This document shows positions 47,027-57,079 of a stretch of DNA of 64,000 nucleotides, piece by piece; the first letter of the stretch is position 1, and each line of letters begins with the position of its first letter. Source of the stretch: Kitasatospora fiedleri (lineage in GTDB: Bacteria; Actinomycetota; Actinomycetes; Streptomycetales; Streptomycetaceae); assembly GCF_948472415.1 (NCBI RefSeq), contig NZ_OX419519.1, positions 930,001 to 994,000 of the forward strand, in the 5' to 3' direction. Below the pieces are notes generated by a model. It was not told the DNA's origin and made no database searches. It worked only from the letters and a program-made list of their open reading frames with translations. A program made the translations under genes and the position numbers.

Positions 47027-48072
47027 TTGGACGTGTTCGCGTGTGCCGGGTGCGGTACCGGGCTGACGGCACCGGTCTCCCGGGTCGCCCTCCCCGTCCA
47101 CACCCACTACGGCGCCTGGGAGGAGCTCCACCCTCCGCTGATGGAGCCGGCGACGTACGCCGTCGAGCAGTTCCCCACCGGACCGCCGTGGCGGCTGTGG
47201 GAGGAGGTCGGGGAGGAGGCGGCCGCCCGGCAGGGGTGTACGCGCCGGTGCACTCCGTCCCCTTCGGTGCGCGGGGCAAGATCGTCATCGCTCCCGGTGA
47301 TTCCCGGTCGACGACCCTGATCCGGGAGAAGTGCGCGGGTTACTGCCGGGGCGTGGACGGCCGGGACGGGCCCAATCTGGCCTGCACGGGGTGCGGGCGC
47401 GCCGTGGCGACCCGGATCGACGACTGCGGCTCGTGGCAGACGGTGTGGCTGGAGCCCGACGCGGTCGTCCGCCGTCCCTCGGGGCTCCCGACCGCTCCGC
47501 TCCCCGACTGGGCGGACCTGGAGCACGCCGGGCACCGCGTCCCGCCCGTCGAACCCGACGGGTCGTGGAGCCGCCGCTGGGAGGCCGCGGTCGGCGTCGC
47601 GCTGGCCCACCTCGTGGTGGCCACCGGGAACCGCCCGGTGACCCTCCCGGCCGGCCCCGTGGCCGCGTTGCTCGGCCACGCCGTGGCCCGCCGCCTCCCC
47701 TCCGGTCCCGACCCCCGCCCGGTGGGACTGGCCGGCCCGGGCGTCCCCGTGCCCCGGACCCGGCCCGACGTCCTGCTCGTCCCCCGCCACCCCGGCACGG
47801 GCGAGCCGTGGCGGCCGTCCGACCGGCAGGCGACGGTCGTGCCGCTGGACAGCGGAGTCTGGGCGTACCTCACCGGCACCGGGGAGACCTCGCCGGTGCC
47901 CGCCAGCGGGACGCTCCCGGCGGGTGTGCTGCGCGACGACTACCCGCTGCCGCCGCACCCCCGGTACCCGCTGGAGGCCCACGGCGGCGCCTTCCGGGAC
48001 ACCCTGGTCCGTCTGCCCGGAATCCGTCGCCCCGAACTGCGCGGGTACCGCGGCGCCGCGCACCCCTCATGA
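47027..48072 (+). CDS. Hypothetical cysteine-motif protein, one frameshift
   Basis: 348 aa after correction. Starts at a TTG with an excellent GGAGGA (47015-47020): DVFACAGCGTGLTAPVSRVA with a CxxC. The frame breaks in GGGG near 47234; one G links EEAAARQ to GVYAPVHSVPFGARGKIVIA and gives 349 codons. Further cysteines (REKCAGYCRGVDGRDGPNL, then CTGCGRAVATRIDDCGSW) suggest a second zinc site around residues 105-130. The rest is Pro/Val/Leu-rich, without known motifs. Streptomycetes carry similar genes; function not assigned. Confidence 0.7.
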
Positions 48073-48152
48073 GCCCGTGAGCGACCGGTGGTGGCGGGGC
48101 CGCGCCGAACCGCTCCGACGCCCGTGACCGCTCCTCGGGGTGCGGGGTCCGG

Positions 48153-49084
48153 TCAGGAGCGTGCGATGTCGCCGGAGCGCGAGGGGACGGCGTCCAGGGC
48201 GGCCAGGGTCGGGCGTCGAGGACGACGGCGCCGGCCTCGGCGTTGGCCCGGAGGTGGTCGGGGTCGGCGGTGCCGGGGATGAGGAGGGTGTTGGGGGTGT
48301 GGTGGAGCAGCCAGGCCAGGCCGATCTGGGCGGGGGAGGCGCCGAGCGCCCGGGCCGCGGCGAGGACGGCGGGCTCGTCGGCGACCTTCGGGATGCCGGG
48401 GTACGCGCCGCCGAGCGGGAAGTACGGGACCCAGGCGACGTCCTCGGCGAGGCAGAGCCGCAGGACGTCCTCGTCGTCGCGCGACACCAGGCTGTAGGCG
48501 TTCTGCACGCAGGCGATGCCCGCCGGGAGGGCCCGGCGCAGTTCGTCGGCGCCGACGCTGCTGAGGCCGAGGGCGCCGATCTTGCCCGCGTCGCGCAGCT
48601 CGGTCAGGACGGCGAGCTGGTCGTCCAGGTCGACCACCTGGTCGCCCTCGGCGCGCAGCCCCGGGCCGTGGCCGGCGCGGCGCAGGTTGACCAGCGGAAT
48701 CCGCTCCCAGCCGAGGCTGCGGAGGTTGTCCTCGACGGCGGCGCGGAGCTGTTCGGGGCGCTGGGCCAGCCGCAGCGGGAGCGGGCCGGTGGCGGGTTCG
48801 GCGCCGACCTTGCTGGCGACCAGGACGTCGTCCTCGGCGGTGAACGCGGCGCCGATCGCCTCGTTGGCGGAGCCCGCGCCGTAGAACTGGGCGGTGTCGA
48901 CGTGGTCGATGCCCAGCTCGGCGGCGGTGCGCAGCAGGGCGACCGAGGCGGCGTGGTCCAGGCGGCGCAGCTGCATGGCGCCGAAGCCGACCCGGGAGAC
49001 GGTGCGGCCCGCGAGCGTGCCGGGCCCGCCGGCCCGTTCCGCACCGGTGGCGGTGAACTGCGGGGATCGGGCCGTGGAGGTCAT
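48153..49084 (-). CDS. Aldo/keto reductase, one frameshift
   Basis: 310 aa after correction; NADPH-dependent carbonyl reductase with a TIM barrel. RVGFGAMQLRRLDHAASVAL, HVDTAQFYGAGSANEAIG (Asp and Tyr of the catalytic tetrad), VLVASKVG (Lys) and LLIPGTADPDHLRANAEA (NADP site) are in order. The expected His position reads NLRRAGHGPGLRAEGDQVVD. The 3' end breaks near 48211 in GACGCCCGACC; one C gives APTLAALDAVPSRSGDIARS and a stop at 48153 (311 codons). Divergent from a TetR gene with twin operators between. Confidence 0.9.
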
Positions 49085-49116
49085 GGCGATGTCACTCCCG
49101 TGAGACGATGGAGGTA

Positions 49117-49177
49117 AACGGAGGGACTCCGTTACCGGCCACCGTAGCACCGATCAACACTAACCGGAGGGACTCCG
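49117..49177. promoter_or_regulatory. Twin TetR operators
   Basis: AACGGAGGGACTCCGTT (49117-49133) and CGGAGGGACTCCG (49165-49177), both dyads around GGA; centres 46 bp apart. They occupy the gap between the divergent aldo/keto reductase and TetR genes; the second ends 2 bp before the TetR start codon, which implies autorepression. Confidence 0.8.
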
Positions 49178-49179
49178 CT

Positions 49180-49807
49180 TTGACCGCCCCGCCCCCCGCG
49201 CCTCCGACTCCTCCGCGGCCGGCCCGTCCGGGTCCGACTCCCCGCGCCCGGGCGTCCGCCCCGGGCCGACGCGCAGCGCAACCGCGAGCGGCTGCTCGCC
49301 GTCGCCCGGGACGCCTTCACCGCGACCGGCGGCAAGGCCACCCTCGACGCCATCGCCCGCGAGGCCGGTGTCGGCATCGGCACGCTCTACCGCCACTTCC
49401 CCACCCGTGAAGCGCTCGTCGAGGCCATCTACGCGACCGAGCTCGACGCCGTGGTCACCAGCGCGCCCGCCCTGCTCGCCCAGCTCCCGCCCGACGCGGC
49501 GCTGCGCGCCTGGATGGACCGCTACGCCGCGTTCTTCGCGGCCAAGCGCGGCATCTCCGAGACCCTGCGGGCCGGTTGGGCCTCCGGCGCGATCGCGACC
49601 CCGGCCACCCGGGAGCGGATCACGGCGGCGATCGCGGCGATCCTCGACGCCGGTGCGGAGTCCGGTGCGCTGCGGGACGACGTGCCGGCCGAGACGGTCA
49701 CGATGATGCTCCTGGGCGTCTTCCTCTCCACGACGGCCGGCAACGACCCCGAGCTGACCGGACCGCTCCTCGACCTCGTGGCGGACGCCCTCCGTCCCAC
49801 CGCCTGA
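49180..49807 (+). CDS. TetR/AcrR regulator, frameshift near the N-terminus
   Basis: About 209 aa after correction. The HTH is clear (RADAQRNRERLLAVARDAFT, LDAIAREAGVGIGTLYRHFP), followed by a helical ligand domain (AAFFAAKRGISETLRAGW). Start TTG at 49180 (LTAPPPAPPTPPRPARP) with GGAGGG upstream. The N-terminal Pro/Ala part is in another frame from the HTH; the net shift is +1 (or two missing bases) around 49262. No start codon exists in the HTH frame before that point, so some shift is required. It should repress the divergent aldo/keto reductase. Confidence 0.82.
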
Positions 49808-49860
49808 CCGGCCCGCCGGGTCGCTTCCCCGTACGAACCGGTCCTCAGCCGACCAGGACC

Positions 49861-52290
49861 TCAGCCGACCCGGGCGAGGAGGGACGCGAGCACGGTGCGC
49901 AGCTGTTCGTCCTCGCGGATCACCGCGTCCTCGGCCCCGAAGACGGCCAGGCGGCGGTCGTCGGTGACGAGTGCGGCCAGCCGGTCGTGCTGCCGCGGCG
50001 TCAGGACGGCGGGGCCCAGGGCCCGCAACGCGTAGCAGGCGGTGTCGAGGTCGGCGCCGGTCTCGGCCGAGTGCAGCGCCGCCTCGGCGAGCCGGGCGCG
50101 GTCGAGGTCGGCCGGGTCGGCGACCGCGAGCAGCCCGAGGACGGCCGAGGGCGCCTGGGCCGGATGGTCGAGGAGAGCGTGGAGCCGGGCGGTCAGCGGG
50201 CGCCCGGCCGGGCCGAGCACGGCGATCTCGCGAGCGGCCCGGGCGGCCGTCCAGTGGAACCACCGCCGGCCCTCGCAGCGGTCGAACACCGCGTCCAGCA
50301 CCGGGACGGCCTCGGCCGCCTCCCCGGTGATCCGCCACAGGGCGAGCGCGAGCGCGAGGTCGGCGTCGACCTCCGGCGTGGTGTCGCGTGCGGTGTCGCG
50401 GTCGACGGCGCGGCCGAGCGCCGCCCGCAGGGCCGGGACGAGGGGCCCGGCCGCCGACCCGAGGGCCGCCGCGGCGCGGGCACCCTCCGCGATGTCACGC
50501 GCCCCGCCGACGAGCGCCGCCTCGACGGCGGTGAACAGCGGCCCGGTCTCACCGGCCAGCGCGTGCAGCGCCTGCGCCACGAGCAGCTTCCCGGCCCCGG
50601 CCCGCAGGGCGGTCGCGGCCTGCTCGCGCCACTGCGGCCCGGCGGCGATCGCGGCGGCGGTGACAGCGGCGTCCGCGCCGACGGCAGTGCCCACGACGCC
50701 CCCGGCGGCAGCGTCCACGGCGGCAGCAGCGTTGCCCACGACGCCCGCAGTGACGGCGGCATCCGCGCCGACGGCAAGGTCCGCAGTGACGGCAACGTCC
50801 ACGACACCCCCGGCGGCAGCATCCGCAGCCACAGCGGTGCCCACGACGCCCCCGGTGACGGCGGTGATCGCGGTGGCGGCGTACGGGAACTGCGGCAGGA
50901 CGGCGCACAGTTCGGGCAGCGCCTCGACGGCCTGCGGGCCCCACTGTCGTAGCAGGTGGACCAGTCCGGCGGTGTCGCCCTGGTCCCCGGTCGGCGGGCA
51001 GCCGCAGGGCTCGGGACGCTCCGGCGTCCTGGCGGCCAGGCGGGCGCGGACCGCGGCGAACAGCTCGGGGTCGAACGGGAAGGGCGTGTCGGCCGGGGCG
51101 TGGGACCCGGCGGCGCACCGCAGGGCGCGCGGGCGCCGGCCGAGCGCCCGGGCCAGCAGCGGGGCGGCGGTCCACGGGGCCACCAGGACGAGCGCGGTCA
51201 GCGCCCGGTCGGCCGCCTCGTCGTCCGACTCGTCGTCCGCCCTGCCGTCCGCCCCGCCGTCCGCCCGCGCGGCGGGTTCGGCGAGTGCGGCGAGGACCGG
51301 GGCGGCCTCGGCGGCGGCCGGGCCGAGCTTGCCCAGCAGGCGGGCGGCCGTCGCGTCGGCGGCGAGCGGGACGATCGCGGGGATCAGCCGTCGCGGGGCG
51401 CTGCGGGACCGGGCGCAGGCGAGGTCGGCCGCCCACAGGGCCTCGGCCCGCACCTCGGGACGCTCGTCACGCAGGGCGGCGTCGAGCAGGGCGAGAGCGC
51501 TCTCGCGGTCGGCCTCGGTGTCCCGTTCCAGCAGTGCCCCGACGATCGCGCGCAGCGGCTCCCGGTGCTCGTACGTGTGACCGGACCCGGCCGTCCCGGC
51601 CGCGGGCAGCAGGCCCAGGACGGCACTGTGGTGCGCGGCGCGCCACGGCTCCCCCGCGTCCAGTGCGGCGAACACGGCGGCCAGGCGCAGCGGCGCGGGC
51701 GTGTCCGGGCCGAGCAGCGCGCGGGCCTCGGCGGCGGCGCCCGCGCGGTCCAACCGGCCGTACGCGGTGAGGAGTTCGGCCCGGACGACGGGCTGGGTCT
51801 CGACGGCCAGCCGGGCCCGGACGGCGGGCAGCGCGGGACCGGTGTCCCGGGTGTGGCCGACCGTCCAGCCGGCCGCCTGCCGGACCGCGGCGTCCTGGTC
51901 GGCCAGCAGCGGGAGGAGCAGCGGCAGTTGGGCGGCGACGGCGGCCCGGACGGCACCCGGCGCGACCTCGCACTCGTCCTGGCTCTCGGCGAGGCAGCCG
52001 AGCAGCCGGAGCGCGTCGAGGCTCCGTCGGCCGGAGGCGGCGATCCGGGCGAGGTACGGGGCGGCGTCGGCGCTGGCCGTGTACACGGTGCCCTGGTGGA
52101 CGATCGAGCCGTACAGCTCGTCCAGCGCCTCCTCGGCGTCCGCGCCGTCCTCGGCGAAGGCCCGCAGCAGCCCGGGCAGGTCCTCGGCCGGGCCGTAGGC
52201 GTGGTTGACGGTGGCCCAGGGGTGGGCGTCGAGTCCGGCGAGGACGGTGCGGAGTTCCATGGCGGTGATCTTCGTGGGAGCCTCCGACAT
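49861..52290 (-). CDS. HEAT-repeat protein with a low-complexity insert
   Basis: 809 aa, soluble. Repeated helix pairs of HEAT type run through most of the protein, such as AAVRQAAGWTVGHTRDTGPA and RPEVRAEALWAADLACARSR, giving a protein-binding solenoid. Residues about 480-550 are an Ala/Gly/Val-rich stretch made of imperfect repeats of GGVVGTAV-ADAA, encoded by tandem DNA repeats (50660-50860), probably a recent expansion. ATG at 52290 (MSEAPTKITAMELRTV) chosen; ATG at 52260 is an alternative. No neighbour suggests its partner. Confidence 0.8.
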   Translation of the reverse strand: MSEAPTKITAMELRTVLAGLDAHPWATVNHAYGPAEDLPGLLRAFAEDGADAEEALDELYGSIVHQGTVYTASADAAPYLARIAASGRRSLDALRLLGCLAESQDECEVAPGAVRAAVAAQLPLLLPLLADQDAAVRQAAGWTVGHTRDTGPALPAVRARLAVETQPVVRAELLTAYGRLDRAGAAAEARALLGPDTPAPLRLAAVFAALDAGEPWRAAHHSAVLGLLPAAGTAGSGHTYEHREPLRAIVGALLERDTEADRESALALLDAALRDERPEVRAEALWAADLACARSRSAPRRLIPAIVPLAADATAARLLGKLGPAAAEAAPVLAALAEPAARADGGADGRADDESDDEAADRALTALVLVAPWTAAPLLARALGRRPRALRCAAGSHAPADTPFPFDPELFAAVRARLAARTPERPEPCGCPPTGDQGDTAGLVHLLRQWGPQAVEALPELCAVLPQFPYAATAITAVTGGVVGTAVAADAAAGGVVDVAVTADLAVGADAAVTAGVVGNAAAAVDAAAGGVVGTAVGADAAVTAAAIAAGPQWREQAATALRAGAGKLLVAQALHALAGETGPLFTAVEAALVGGARDIAEGARAAAALGSAAGPLVPALRAALGRAVDRDTARDTTPEVDADLALALALWRITGEAAEAVPVLDAVFDRCEGRRWFHWTAARAAREIAVLGPAGRPLTARLHALLDHPAQAPSAVLGLLAVADPADLDRARLAEAALHSAETGADLDTACYALRALGPAVLTPRQHDRLAALVTDDRRLAVFGAEDAVIREDEQLRTVLASLLARVG

Positions 52291-52453
52291 CCGCCCGGAC
52301 CGGACCGCCCGGACTGGACCGTCCGGCCCAGCCCGGACCGGACCGCGCGAGAGCGGCGGCGCGGGAGCGGCGGTGCGGGCCGGGCTGGGCCGGACGGGTG
52401 ACCCGCCGGGCGCGTGGCGGGTGGGGCGGTGGTCGGCGGCTTGGGATGGTCGG

Positions 52454-54205
52454 ATGACCTCTGAGCAGATCCTGATCGGGTCCGGACTGACCTTGGTACT
52501 CGCCGTCGCCTCCCAGCTGCTGGCCGCCCGGCTGCGCATCCCGGCGATCATCGTGCTGCTGCCGGTGGGCTTCGCGGCGGGCGCGCTCACCGACGACGTG
52601 CACCCCGACCGGCTGCTCGGTCCGGCCTTCTCGCCGCTGGTCTCGCTCGCCGTCGCGGTCATCCTGTACGACGCCGGGCTCGGCCTGGACCTGCGCGAAC
52701 TGACCGGCCACGCCCGGCACACGGTGGTGCGGCTGGTGTGGGTCGGCACCCTGCTGACCGCCCCGGCCGCCGCCTTCGCGGCCGCCCCGCTGCTGGGCGT
52801 CCCGGGGAAGGCGGCGGCGATGCTCGGTGCGATCCTGGTGGTCTCCGGGCCGACCGTGGTCGGGCCGCTGCTGGACTTCGTCCGCCCCACCGAGCGGGTG
52901 CGGCGCGTGCTGCTGTGGGAGGGCTCGCTGATCGACGCGGTCGGCGGCATCCTCGGCGCGCTGGTCTTCCACGCGCTGGTGAGCGAGCAGCACCGGCGGC
53001 TGGGCGCCGGGTTGCTGGAGTTCGCCGCCAGCGTCGGCCTGGGCCTGCTCGGCGGGCTGTTCGGCGCGGCCCTGCTGTGGCTGCTGCTGGTGCGGGCGCG
53101 GCTGAACGAAGTCCTGGGCACCAGCGCCCAGTTGGCGGTGGTGGTCGGCGTCGCCGCGGTCTGCGACGCGCTGCGCGACGACACCGGGCTGATCGCCGCG
53201 ATCGTGCTGGGCGTGGTGGTCGCCACCGTCCCGGCCTTCGACCCGCCCGCCCGGCGGATCTTCCTGGAGACGCTGGTTCCGCTGATCGTCGGCGTGCTGT
53301 TCGTGTCGATCTCCTCGACCGTGACCTGGGCGTCGGTGCGCCCGGTGCTGCTGCCCGTGCTCGGGCTGGTCGCGGTGCTGGCGGTCGTGGTGCGGCCGGT
53401 GGTCGCGGCGCTGTCCACGGCGGGGACGGACCTGGCGGAGGGCGAACGGGCGTTCCTGGGCTGGATGGCCCCGCGCGGCATCGTCGCCGCCTCCACCGCC
53501 GCGACCTTCTCCACCGGTCTGGCCGCGGCGGGCGTCGGCGGCGCGGAGAAGATCCTCCCGGCCACCTTCCTGGTGATCGTGTTCACCGTCACGCTGTACG
53601 GCCTGAGCGCCGTCCCGGTGGCCCGGCTGCTGCGGGTGACCCGCCCGGCCCGCTCCCGCCCGCTGCTGGTGGGCGGCGAGCCGTGGACGGTCGAGCTGGC
53701 CGCCGTGCTCCGCTCGGCCGGGCTGGACGTGCTGCTGTGGGCCGGACGGGACGAGCAGCGGGCCCGGATCTCGGCCGCCGGGCTCGAACTCGCCGACGGC
53801 GAGCTGCTGGCCGCCGCGAGCGGCGAGGGCGCCGAGCGGGAGGGCGTCACCGCGGTGTACCTGCTGACCGCCGAGGACGAGTTCAACGCGCTGGCGGCGG
53901 CCGTCCTGCACGAGGTGTCCGAACTGCCGGTGTTCCGGCTGCCCGCCACCGCGCCCGGCCCCGGCGCGGTCGGCGGCCCGCCTGCCGCGACGGTCCTCCC
54001 GGCCGCGCTGACCGGCCCCGAACTGGCCCGCCGGCACGCCGCCGGAGCCCGCATCCTGCGCCGCCCCGCCGACGGCGAACTGCCGCCCGGCCACGACCTG
54101 CTGTTCACCCTCGACCGAGCCGGCCACCTGCACCCGGCCACCCCGCACGGTGCCCCGCCCCGCCGCGACCGGGTCACCGAACGGATCGTCCTCGGCCCGT
54201 CCTGA
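52454..54205 (+). CDS. Cation/proton antiporter (CPA1/NhaP type) with TrkA-N-like domain
   Basis: 583 aa. Twelve or so membrane helices in the first ~390 residues, with the family's ion-site helix LVVSGPTVVGPLLDFVRPTE and the following LLWEGSLIDAVGGILGALVF. The third conserved region is WMAPRGIVAASTAATFSTGL. The last ~180 residues form a Rossmann-like TrkA-N-like part (LLVGGEPWTVELAAVLRSAG, VTAVYLLTAEDEFNALAAAV), likely sensing nucleotides. Exports Na+ or K+ in exchange for protons at the inner membrane. ATG at 52454. Confidence 0.88.
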   Translation: MTSEQILIGSGLTLVLAVASQLLAARLRIPAIIVLLPVGFAAGALTDDVHPDRLLGPAFSPLVSLAVAVILYDAGLGLDLRELTGHARHTVVRLVWVGTLLTAPAAAFAAAPLLGVPGKAAAMLGAILVVSGPTVVGPLLDFVRPTERVRRVLLWEGSLIDAVGGILGALVFHALVSEQHRRLGAGLLEFAASVGLGLLGGLFGAALLWLLLVRARLNEVLGTSAQLAVVVGVAAVCDALRDDTGLIAAIVLGVVVATVPAFDPPARRIFLETLVPLIVGVLFVSISSTVTWASVRPVLLPVLGLVAVLAVVVRPVVAALSTAGTDLAEGERAFLGWMAPRGIVAASTAATFSTGLAAAGVGGAEKILPATFLVIVFTVTLYGLSAVPVARLLRVTRPARSRPLLVGGEPWTVELAAVLRSAGLDVLLWAGRDEQRARISAAGLELADGELLAAASGEGAEREGVTAVYLLTAEDEFNALAAAVLHEVSELPVFRLPATAPGPGAVGGPPAATVLPAALTGPELARRHAAGARILRRPADGELPPGHDLLFTLDRAGHLHPATPHGAPPRRDRVTERIVLGPS

Positions 54206-54207
54206 CC

Positions 54208-54248
54208 GCCCGCCACCCGCCCACCCGCCCGCCCGCCCGCCCGCCCCC
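54208..54248. repeat. CCCG/CCAC microsatellite between convergent genes
   Basis: A run of CCCGCC-type tetranucleotides (CCGCCCGCCCGCCCGCCC) between the antiporter stop (54205) and the TetR stop (54265). No hairpin is visible. Prone to slippage and to sequencing errors. Confidence 0.7.
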
Positions 54249-54264
54249 GACGGGATACAGGACG

Positions 54265-55053
54265 TCAGCGCGGCGTGGCGGCCACCCCGTTGATCAGCAT
54301 CCGGAACGTCCAGGCGAGCCGTTCGGTGGGGCGGCCGGAGACCAGGTCCCCGGCGGTCGCGGCCACCTTCGGGTAGCGGGACGGGTCGGCCTCGCGCAGG
54401 GCGCGGACCATCGCGCCGTGCTCGGCCTCGGCCGCCGCGCCGGTGCGGGCGGAGTGCTCGGCGGCGGTGGCGGTGGCCACCTGGAGCAGGGCGTCGACGC
54501 CCCAGGCGGCCTGCCCGGCGGGGACGCCGCCCTCCTCCAGCAGGGCCAGCAGGGTCTCCACCAGTGCCAGGTAGTGCGGCCCGGCGGGGCGGGCGAGCAG
54601 CGCGGAGTGGGCCAGCGCCGGGTGTTCGAGCAGCACGGTGGTGTAGGACTCCAGCACCGCGGCGAGCCGCCCGCGCCAGTCCCGGCCCGGGTCGTCGGCG
54701 GTGCTCGGATCGTCGGCGGCGCCCGGCTCGGCGGCCCCCGCACAGGCGGCGGCGCCCGGATCGTCGGCGGTGCCCGGCTCGGCGGCCCCCGTGCCGGCGG
54801 CGGCGCCCAGGTCGACCCGTCCGAGGTGGTGCTCCAGGATCGCGGCGTGCAGTTCGGCCGTGTTGGCCACGTAGACGTACAGCGAGGCCGGGCCGGTGTC
54901 GAGTTCCTGGGCCAGGCGCCGCATGGTGACCCGCTGGAGCCCTTCGGCCTCCATCAGGCGGACGGCCGCCGTCACGATGCCGGCCCGGGTGAGCGCGGGC
55001 TTGGCGGGCCGCTCCCGGCGGCTGCGCGGGGCGGGGGCGGGGCTGTCGTCCAT
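54265..55053 (-). CDS. TetR/AcrR regulator with internal Ala-Asp-Pro repeats
   Basis: 262 aa. HTH at residues 25-70 (GIVTAAVRLMEAEGLQRVTM, RRLAQELDTGPASLYVYVAN), the TetR_C domain similar to tetracycline-type repressors after it. Between them, about residues 85-120, lies a tandem repeat (GAAEPGTADDPGAAACAGAA) encoded by duplicated DNA, absent from typical relatives, likely a flexible loop. ATG at 55053; 55065 is possible. Upstream at 55119 is GAAAGCGCTCTCAG, a LacI-like dyad shared with the GH16 gene start. Confidence 0.82.
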   Translation of the reverse strand: MDDSPAPAPRSRRERPAKPALTRAGIVTAAVRLMEAEGLQRVTMRRLAQELDTGPASLYVYVANTAELHAAILEHHLGRVDLGAAAGTGAAEPGTADDPGAAACAGAAEPGAADDPSTADDPGRDWRGRLAAVLESYTTVLLEHPALAHSALLARPAGPHYLALVETLLALLEEGGVPAGQAAWGVDALLQVATATAAEHSARTGAAAEAEHGAMVRALREADPSRYPKVAATAGDLVSGRPTERLAWTFRMLINGVAATPR

Positions 55054-55228
55054 GGCCACCAACATAGATGATCGGCGCCGGGGGCCCGGGGCGCGGGCCG
55101 GGGCGGTCGACGCGGCCTTGAAAGCGCTCTCAGAGCAGGCCGCCCACCAGCCCCCAGCCCCCCGCCGCACCGCACCGGGTGCGGCGGCACGGACCCCGCG
55201 CCGCCGCACCCACCACTCACACTGATGC

Positions 55229-56952
55229 TCAGGCCAGGGCGAACTTCTGGGCGCCGGAGCCGTTGCAGTCCCAGATCTGGAGCCGGGTGCCGTTGGCGGT
55301 GGCGCCCGACGGGGAGTCGACGCACCGCCCGCTGGTCGGGTTCGACAGCGAACCGTCGCCGTTGGCCACCCAGTTCTGGTAGCCGCCGCCGTTACAGGTG
55401 GCGAGTTGGAGCTTCGTCCCGGCCGCGCTGCTGCCGCCCGCGATGTCCAGGCACTTGCCGAGGGTCTGGAGGGTCTGGCCGCTCCAGGTCCACTTCTGGT
55501 CCTTGGCGCCCGACTGGCAGTCCCACAGCTGCACCGCCGTGCCGTCGCCGCCGTTGTCGTCACCGGCCACGTCCACGCACTTGCCGCCGGGCCCGTAGAT
55601 CGGCGCGCCGATGGCGAACTTCTGGGCGCCGGAGCCGTTGCAGTCCCAGATCTGGAGCCGGGTGCCGTTGGCGGTGGCGCCCGACGGCGAGTCGATGCAC
55701 CGGCCGCTGGTCGGGTTGCGCAGCGAACCGTCGCTCTGCCGCACCCAGTTCTGGTATCCGCTGGTGTTGCAGGTGGCGAGTTGGAGCTTCGTTCCGGCGG
55801 CGCTGCTGCCCCGGCGATGTCCAGGCACTTGCCGAGGGTCTGGAGGGTCTGGCCGCTCCAGGTCCAGTGCTGGTCCTTGGCGCCGGACTGGCAGTCCCAC
55901 AGCTGCACCGCCGTGCCGTCGCCGCCGTTGTCGTCGCCCGCCACGTCCACGCACTTGCCGCCGGGGCCGGTGATGGCCTGGCCGGAGACCGTGCCGCCGC
56001 CGCCCCCGGAGCCCGGGCCCTTGTTGTAGACGGCGACCGAGTCGATGATCAGCTTGCCGCCCGAGACGGTGGCCGCGTTCGGGCCGCCGCCGAAGGCGTC
56101 CGGGAAGCCGCCGCCGATCGCCAGGTCGTAGATGATGAAGAACGGGTGGTCGACCGCGTTGGCCCAGGTCGTGGCGTCCACCTGGTTGGCGTTGACGGTG
56201 TAGAAGTTGCCGCCGTCCAGGTAGAACCGGATCTGCTCGGGCGACACCGAGCGGTCGATCTCCACCGCGTAGTCGTGGAAGCCGGTCTGGCAGCCCGGAC
56301 AGGCGCGCTCGCCGGAGCCGATGCCGGTGGACTCGTTGCACGGGCCGCCCGGGTTCACCCCGCAGTGGATCGTGCTGAAGACGGAGCTGCGGCCGTTGAT
56401 GTCCTCCATGATGTCGATCTCGCCGGACTTCGGCCAGGTCACCCCGTCGCGCAGCGGCGCGCCGAGCATCCAGAACGCCGGCCAGTACCCGGCGCCGTTG
56501 GAGGTGTTGACGTTGGGCTGCTGGAGGACGGACTCCATCCGCACCACCCCGCCCGCCGGGGCGCCGAAGGACGCCGACTGGGTCTCCACCCGGCCGGAGG
56601 TCCAGCCGGCGCGCGGGTCGGAGCCGGAGTGCAGCGCCTGGAGCACCAGGTGGCCCTGGCCGTCGTAGTAGACGTTGGAGGTGCTGCTGGTCATGGTCTC
56701 GATCTCGCCGGTGCCGAAGTTGCTGCCCGGCCCGGTGTCGTACTTCCACAGGCTCTGGTCGATGCCCGTTCCGGACGCGCCGTTGAAGTCGTCGCTCCAG
56801 GTGAGCGAGAAACCGGACGGCGGCGCGGGGGCCGCGACGGCGGTGTCCGTCGTCGCGGTGACGGTGGCGGCCACCGTGAGCGCGACGACGGGCAGCAATG
56901 AGAGCGCTCTCTTCCACGCGCGGCGCATCGGCCGTGCACTCAGGGATGTCAT
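55229..56952 (-). CDS. Secreted GH16 beta-glucanase with two ricin-type lectin domains, one frameshift
   Basis: 574 aa after correction. Signal peptide (about 15-41) with ALSLLPVVALTVAATVTATT. The GH16 catalytic domain (about 45-300) has the active-site motif SGEIDIMEDING with both catalytic Glu. A Gly-rich linker leads to two ricin-B domains (about 320-445 and 450-574) with repeated QLWDCQSGAKDQ-WTWSGQT and LQIWDCNGSGAQKFA motifs. It hydrolyses beta-1,3-glucan (laminarin type) and binds sugars. The frame breaks near 55817 in GGGG; one base gives 575 codons. The two lectin domains are nearly identical in DNA, a recent duplication. ATG at 56952 or 56928. Confidence 0.9.
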
Positions 56953-57079
56953 GTATGCAGCATGGCGATCAGTCGCGTGCTCGACAAGAAGGTGGACGCA
57001 TTCCGCTTCGAACTCCGCTACAACGTTTACCTTCTGAAGGCTTTCGGCGACTCCGCGTCCACCCCGACCCGGCCGGCGT

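Noticed and set aside
56899..56912. LacI-type operator AGAGAGCGCTCTC at the GH16 gene start
   Set aside because: It lies inside the coding region for the signal peptide if the start is 56928 or 56952; without a known LacI regulator it may be chance, so it is not listed as a site.
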